From: JAKALX01 sp964508715
Lineage (GTDB): Bacteria > Chloroflexota > Dehalococcoidia > Tepidiformales > Tepidiformaceae
Direction of reading: 5' to 3'
Assembly: GCA_964508715.1 (NCBI GenBank)
Contig: CAZDUX010000006.1
Location: 121,249-185,248 of the forward strand
Length of the DNA stretch: 64,000 nucleotides
The translations under genes were made by a program, and so were the position numbers. Below the pieces are notes generated by a model that saw only the letters and a list, made by a program, of their open reading frames with translations, did not search any database and had not been told where the DNA came from. Every line of letters begins with the position of its first letter. Positions within the stretch are counted from its first letter, which is position 1. Of this stretch, positions 59,877 to 64,000 are shown in pieces.

Positions 59877-61153
59877 ACGGGTCTCCCTATCCTCCGGCAT
59901 TTCTCCCGGCGGCCGCGGGGTATGGCTCCCTGGCTGCGATCCGCGACCTCCATGCGGCAGGGATCGATGTGACGTGTGTGACTCCCGGCCGGCTTTCGGC
60001 GCTGCGGGCGAGCAACGCCGCCTCATGGGCGCCGGAGGCGCGAACGGGTGCGTTGATGCCGCGTCTTGAATGGCTGAAGACGGTGGCTGGACCCGGTGGC
60101 GAAACGGTGCTCATCCCCGGCCCGGACGATCTCGCCTGGCTCGCGGCCGAGTTCCAGGCGGGGCTGAGAGACCACTACCGGTTGTACTATCCGCCCGGCG
60201 ATTCCATCTACCAGGCACTCAACAAGGAGCGGCTCTTCGCCGTCGCTCGTGCGTGTGGGGTCGGGGCGCCCGATTCGTGGTTCCCGGTCTCACCATCCGA
60301 GGCGGCACGTGTGGCGAGGCGGGAAGGCGGCGGATTCGTGCTGAAGCCGAAGACACACATTGGCCTTCGACACTGGACCAAGGGTGTCGTCATGCGCTCA
60401 CCCGAATCGGTTGAGGCAGGGTTCCGTGCAGTGATCCGCCTGCTGCACTACGAGGACATGATGCTCATCCGCGACCCCGGCCTTGCCCTGCCGTTCATGC
60501 AGCGCTACTACCCGGGGGCCAGGGGCGCGATCTACAACCTCTCGGGATTCATCGGCCACACGGGCAGCCTCACCGGCTTCGCCGCTTCGCGGAAGGTATT
60601 GCAATATCCCCGCCGCCTCGGGGTGGGGGCCTGTTTCGAGGCAGTCCCCGTCGACCGTGAGCTTGCCGTACGGGTCGCGGAGATGCTGCGCGGCATCGGC
60701 TTCCACGGGATCTTCGAGGCGGAGTTCATTGAGGTGAACGGCGAGCGGCTCCTCATCGATTTCAACCCGCGCGTGTTCCAGTCGGTCGGCCTTCCCATCG
60801 CGCGGGGGCTCCGCCTGCCGTACACCTGGTACCTGGCCGCCATCGGTGATTTCGCCGGGGTGGAGGCACAACTCGCGCAGTCACGGCGCTTCGAAGATGG
60901 GAGCGGGCAGCCTTCGCGCTGGGTGCACCGGTTCGCCCTCGAGACGATGGTTGCGACGCGGCTGGCGACGTTCCGGATGGGCCCGCACGAGGCCCGCCGC
61001 TGGCTCGGCTGGCTGAGGCGCGATCGAGTGGACACGGTCGACGCTACGTGGGATGCGAGCGATCCGTGGCCGGGGCGCCTCGACGGCCTGCAGCATCTCG
61101 CAAGGTTCGTGCGCAATCCGCGCTACTTCGCCGGTACGTTCGTGCGCGACTAA
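59873..61153 (+). CDS. ATP-grasp ligase family protein
   Basis: 426 aa. ATP-grasp fold: 'LAAIRDLHAAGIDVTCVTPG' N-terminal domain; 'YQALNKERLFAVARACGVGA' and 'GGGFVLKPKTHIGLRHWTKG' in the nucleotide-binding part, and 'IFEAEFIEVNGERLLIDFNP' with the metal-binding E...N-P. These enzymes join a carboxylate to an amine or thiol via an acyl phosphate. The pair with the acyltransferase suggests a small modified product or cell-envelope peptide; substrate unknown. Confidence 0.85.
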   Translation: MNGSPYPPAFLPAAAGYGSLAAIRDLHAAGIDVTCVTPGRLSALRASNAASWAPEARTGALMPRLEWLKTVAGPGGETVLIPGPDDLAWLAAEFQAGLRDHYRLYYPPGDSIYQALNKERLFAVARACGVGAPDSWFPVSPSEAARVARREGGGFVLKPKTHIGLRHWTKGVVMRSPESVEAGFRAVIRLLHYEDMMLIRDPGLALPFMQRYYPGARGAIYNLSGFIGHTGSLTGFAASRKVLQYPRRLGVGACFEAVPVDRELAVRVAEMLRGIGFHGIFEAEFIEVNGERLLIDFNPRVFQSVGLPIARGLRLPYTWYLAAIGDFAGVEAQLAQSRRFEDGSGQPSRWVHRFALETMVATRLATFRMGPHEARRWLGWLRRDRVDTVDATWDASDPWPGRLDGLQHLARFVRNPRYFAGTFVRD

Positions 61154-61178
61154 CGGCGGGTGCGTGGGGTGTCAATCG

Positions 61179-61733
61179 TCAGGCGGCGGTGGCCCGGGCG
61201 AAGGCGAGGTACACCTGGAGGCCCATCGCCTCGAGGTTTGGCGATTCAGCAGCGTGGGTAACACCGGCCGCTACCTCGCCCCAGAGTCCGATCACGCGGC
61301 GGACCTGCTCCTCGTGAAACAGCGTATAGGCGACGGTGATCTGCTCGAGCAGGCGGCCAAGGTGCTCCTCGCCAAGTTCGCCAGACTGCGTGCCAAGCCA
61401 GGCGACACGCGTGGCGATGTGATCCCAGGGCCAGGCGAGGACCGCGTGATCGCGGTCGGCAAGCGATGCGCGGAAGCCATCGGCGGTGCGCCGGGCGACG
61501 AGGGCAGCCTCGCGCTGGGTCGCGAGCCCGTGCGCCGCCGCACGAAATGACCGGGGAGAACCGTGGACGGCGCCGCAGACGAGCGAGGCGGTGTTGCTGA
61601 GCAGTTGCTCGAGGCGGTTGAACGCGACCTCGGCGGTCGATTCATCCCGGGCAACCTGGCGCAGCGTCCAGGCACCGAAGGATGGTAATTCCGGGGCTGC
61701 CGCGGGCTTTCGTTCGCGAGAGAAGAGCTTCAC
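61179..61733 (-). CDS. hypothetical protein
   Basis: 184 aa, predicted largely helical, no signal peptide. 'FGAWTLRQVARDESTAEVAF' and 'HDHIATRVAWLGTQ'-like segments give no family match I can name. It is convergent with the ATP-grasp gene and 60 bp downstream of the minus-strand methyltransferase, possibly in one operon with it. Codon usage matches its surroundings. Confidence 0.6.
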   Translation of the reverse strand: MKLFSRERKPAAAPELPSFGAWTLRQVARDESTAEVAFNRLEQLLSNTASLVCGAVHGSPRSFRAAAHGLATQREAALVARRTADGFRASLADRDHAVLAWPWDHIATRVAWLGTQSGELGEEHLGRLLEQITVAYTLFHEEQVRRVIGLWGEVAAGVTHAAESPNLEAMGLQVYLAFARATAA

Positions 61734-61793
61734 ACGCTGATCATCGGACCTGGCGGCGGCTTATCAACCGCCAACTCCTGGTTGTTGTCGCTG

Positions 61794-62507
61794 CTATTGG
61801 GGTTTGTAGGCTGTGGCGAAGGTGACGCAGCCATCGGCAGAACGCGGTGAGGGGAGCATGCGCAGAGCGCGGAATACAGGCTGGAGCGCGGCATAGACGA
61901 GCTTCTGTGGGCCGGAAAGGCCAAGGGACCCGGCGTAGGCGAGCTTCGTCCGTTCGAATCCCGCCTCTTTCAGGTGGAGTTCGACCATCCAGTCGGGGAG
62001 GAGGCACCGGTGGCCGGATGAGTAGTACTCGGTGCGGCCAAAATAGCTCGGCTCGCCCGTGAGGAAGAACTTGAGGCGGGAGCGCGGATGGCCGATGTTC
62101 GGGGTCGAGAGCACGAGGAGGCCGCCAGGCCGCAGCAGCTCCCGGAAGTTGCGGAGTGCCTGCATCGGGTTCTCAACGTGCTCGAGGATTTCGACGGCGC
62201 AGATGCAGTCGAACTCGCCCGGCGAGCTGCCGGGTGGCAGGCTGGCGGCCGAGGCGTTCCACTCGACTGCCATCGTCCCGGCCTTGTAGTCGGAGACATC
62301 GAGGTCGGACCCGAGGACGTCGAAACCATCGTCGTGGAGGCGCTGGGCAAGCGCGCCCGAGCCGGACCCGACATCGAGGATGCGGGCGCCTTTGGGCAGC
62401 CGCGATGCCACGAGCCGCGCCGCGAACTCATGGGCACCGGGTGCGGCGTGCATCGGGATGCCGTTGTACGCCCGGCCCGTATCGCCGCGATGAATGACCT
62501 CTGTCAC
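61794..62507 (-). CDS. SAM-dependent methyltransferase, class I
   Basis: 237 aa. Motif I 'ARILDVGSGSGALAQRLHDD', 'FDVLGSDLDVSDYKAGTMAV', then 'FDCICAVEILEHVENPMQAL' and 'LLRPGGLLVLSTPNIGHPRS', as in methyltransferases of glycan and polyketide pathways. The position near the glycosyltransferase, acyltransferase and ATP-grasp genes suggests a role in the same surface-modification process, which is inference. Confidence 0.88.
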   Translation of the reverse strand: MTEVIHRGDTGRAYNGIPMHAAPGAHEFAARLVASRLPKGARILDVGSGSGALAQRLHDDGFDVLGSDLDVSDYKAGTMAVEWNASAASLPPGSSPGEFDCICAVEILEHVENPMQALRNFRELLRPGGLLVLSTPNIGHPRSRLKFFLTGEPSYFGRTEYYSSGHRCLLPDWMVELHLKEAGFERTKLAYAGSLGLSGPQKLVYAALQPVFRALRMLPSPRSADGCVTFATAYKPQ

Positions 62508-62621
62508 CTGTGCCCCCTGGCCGTGGGAACTTACCGGCGCACGATGGCGCCCGTGTGATGGTAGGCGGCTGCTACCTGCCGGGCGAATCGGCGCCCCCGT
62601 GGGCTCCCTGGCTGCTGGCGT

Positions 62622-63515
62622 TCAGGCAGGCACGGCGACGTCGAGCGCGTGCTTGCGCACCTCGGCCATCACCTTTGCGCCGATGGCCTCCGCCGGTTCA
62701 ACGACGGGGAGGCGCGGCTCGCCGATGGCGAAGCCGAGCTGGCGCAGGATGTAGCGGATGGTGCTCGGGCTGCCGTTGAGGAAGCAGGCATCGGTAAGCG
62801 GGCAGAGGCCGCGATGGATGGCGGCCGCGCCACGTACATCGCCCGCGCCGATGAGTTCGGCCATCCGCCGGATCTGGCCGGCGACAATGTGGCCTGTGAC
62901 GCTGACCACGCCATACCCGCCGAGGGCGAGGATGTGGAACGTGTCGTTATCGTTGCCGCTCCAGATCTTGAAATCGGGGCGGGCCTCGATGATCGCCGCA
63001 GTGTGGGCCAGGTTCCCGTTCGCTTCCTTGTCGCCGATGATGTTCGGCACCTCGGCGCAGCGAAGGATGGTCTCGACGGTCATGTCGGTGCCGGTCCGGC
63101 CGGGGACGTTGTAGAGGATGACCGGCAGCGGCGTCGTCTCGGCAACGGCCTTCATGTGCCGGAAGATCCCCTCCTGAGGTGGTTTCAGGTAGTAGGGGGC
63201 GACGGCGAGGATACCGTCGGCGCCGGCCTTTTCGGCGAGCTTCGCCATGTGGACGGAGTGGCGCGTGTCGTTCGTGCCCGCGCCGGCGACGACGGTGGCG
63301 GAATCGCCGAGCTCCTGTTTCACCTCGTCCCAGAGCCGGTACTTCTCGTCGTCGGTCAGCAGCGGGGATTCGCCCGTGGTGCCCACCACCACGACACCAT
63401 CGTTGCCACAGCGCACCAGGTGGCGGGCGAGCCGCCGGGCGTGGGGATAATCGACCTCCCCTGCTTCGGTGTATGGCGTGACCATCGCCGTAAGGATGCG
63501 GCCGAGTTCGGGCAT
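62622..63515 (-). CDS. dapA: 4-hydroxy-tetrahydrodipicolinate synthase
   Basis: 297 aa. Lysine/diaminopimelate pathway enzyme (or a close NAL/DHDPS-family homologue). 'VVGTTGESPLLTDDEKYRLW' with the TTGE motif, 'LPVILYNVPGRTGTDMTVET' with the catalytic Tyr, and the Schiff-base lysine in 'IIGDKEANGNLAHTAAIIEA' (usually xxKExxG/S) are conserved. No dapB is adjacent. Confidence 0.9.
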   Translation of the reverse strand: MPELGRILTAMVTPYTEAGEVDYPHARRLARHLVRCGNDGVVVVGTTGESPLLTDDEKYRLWDEVKQELGDSATVVAGAGTNDTRHSVHMAKLAEKAGADGILAVAPYYLKPPQEGIFRHMKAVAETTPLPVILYNVPGRTGTDMTVETILRCAEVPNIIGDKEANGNLAHTAAIIEARPDFKIWSGNDNDTFHILALGGYGVVSVTGHIVAGQIRRMAELIGAGDVRGAAAIHRGLCPLTDACFLNGSPSTIRYILRQLGFAIGEPRLPVVEPAEAIGAKVMAEVRKHALDVAVPA

Positions 63516-63805
63516 GGCTGGGACTCCGGTTGAGGTGAGCGGTTATTGTAACGCACTGGCCTCTGTCCGCGCCGCGCCTTTCCCTCACGGTTCTCTCCGG
63601 TACTCGGCTGCGGCACGCCGAGGGACGAGGCGCCGGGCCGCCTCTGCACGGCGCTACCAGGGGCACGGAAGCGCGGGAGGCAGGCTTCGGTACAGGCCGC
63701 GACAAGAGATGACGCAAGGTTTACGGACTGGTTACGGTTCCTCAGGGAATCCCCTGATTCGGGGAATGCGGCAGGGCGTCACAGTAGCTGGGAAGGAGTT
63801 CGGTG

Positions 63806-63946
63806 ATGCGTGTTGTTTGTGCCTGGTGCGACGTCCTTCTGCAAGAGGGGAGCGGAGCGGTTTCCCACGGCATCTGCACGCCGTGCTTTCGCCGCCTCAA
63901 GCGGAGGCATGCCCGTTCACTCCGGCAGGCGTCAGCCCGGCCTTAG
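63806..63946 (+). CDS. small zinc-ribbon protein
   Basis: 46 aa with a strong GGAAGGAG seven bases before the ATG. 'VCAWCDVLLQEGSGAVSHGI' then 'CTPCFRRLKRRHARSL' gives a CxxC...CxxC ribbon, similar to the C-terminal 'CxxC...SHGICxxC' tails of PAS/histidine-kinase sensors; the PAS gene at 13.3 kb carries a variant of the same tail. The basic end RRLKRRHARSLR could bind nucleic acid. A tail detached as a stand-alone protein is notable. Confidence 0.65.
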   Translation: MRVVCAWCDVLLQEGSGAVSHGICTPCFRRLKRRHARSLRQASARP

Positions 63947-64000
63947 GCTGAAGTATCTCCAAGTGATGTAGACACGCGTTTCACCTGGGAGGCTGGGGGT

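Overview
The window is GC-rich, densely coded bacterial chromosome. No mobile element, CRISPR array, rRNA or tRNA was recognised. Several traits together fit a Chloroflexota-type bacterium (Dehalococcoidia/Tepidiforma-like). These are an F420-type LLM oxidoreductase, PNPOx-fold small oxidoreductases, a Rho factor with a long Arg-rich N-terminal extension, a T-box ahead of tryptophan genes, an AroH-type chorismate mutase, class II fructose bisphosphatase (GlpX) and a TrpB2. This taxonomic call is inference from gene content only.

Layout. 1-5.1 kb: the 3' end of a UGSC-family selenoprotein gene with an in-frame TGA, converging on a thioredoxin-domain gene and an AhpD-like peroxidase gene, then HEAT-repeat, glpX and HD-domain genes on the minus strand. 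5.2-11.3 kb: a DUF2089/DUF4097 pair, a CoA-transferase, two secreted proteins and a split chromate transporter. 11.5-24.9 kb: mixed housekeeping and small-enzyme genes (citrate-lyase family, nadD, PAS protein, OsmC, RidA, thpR, amidohydrolase, thioesterase, PPK2, PNPOx-fold proteins, NYN nuclease, ruvC, yebC, rpsT, carboxylesterase). 25.1-29.4 kb: rho, a LysM/M23 cell-wall peptidase and an enoyl-CoA hydratase.

29.5-45.5 kb: the core of the window. A promoter and a T-box leader with a Trp (UGG) specifier precede trpB2, followed by a tight co-directional run: helical-bundle gene, trpS, trpE, NUDIX-like, NUDIX-CMD fusion, HAD phosphatase, 110-aa unknown, trpG, trpD, trpC, P-loop kinase, trpF, trpB, CPBP protease, trpA, then aroH, aroF and scpA. 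Many junctions overlap by 4-8 nt. Tryptophan synthesis, its aromatic precursor supply and tRNA-Trp charging are therefore grouped under one tRNA-sensing switch, with six or seven passenger genes of unknown role.

45.6-64 kb: a thioesterase, methyltransferase, matrixin-like protease, two SDRs, acyl-CoA dehydrogenase, fucosidase, a membrane-anchored LuxR/redoxin/pentapeptide protein, an F420-type oxidoreductase, an 8-bp tandem repeat, a lipoprotein, a small membrane protein, a glycosyltransferase next to an acyltransferase/ATP-grasp pair, a second methyltransferase, dapA and a 46-aa zinc-ribbon protein.

The most interesting items are the UGA-recoded UGSC protein and its thioredoxin-domain neighbour, the LuxR-TM-redoxin-pentapeptide protein, the T-box-controlled trp supra-operon with its unknown cassette, the terminator-bearing leader of the NYN gene, and the acyltransferase/ATP-grasp pair.
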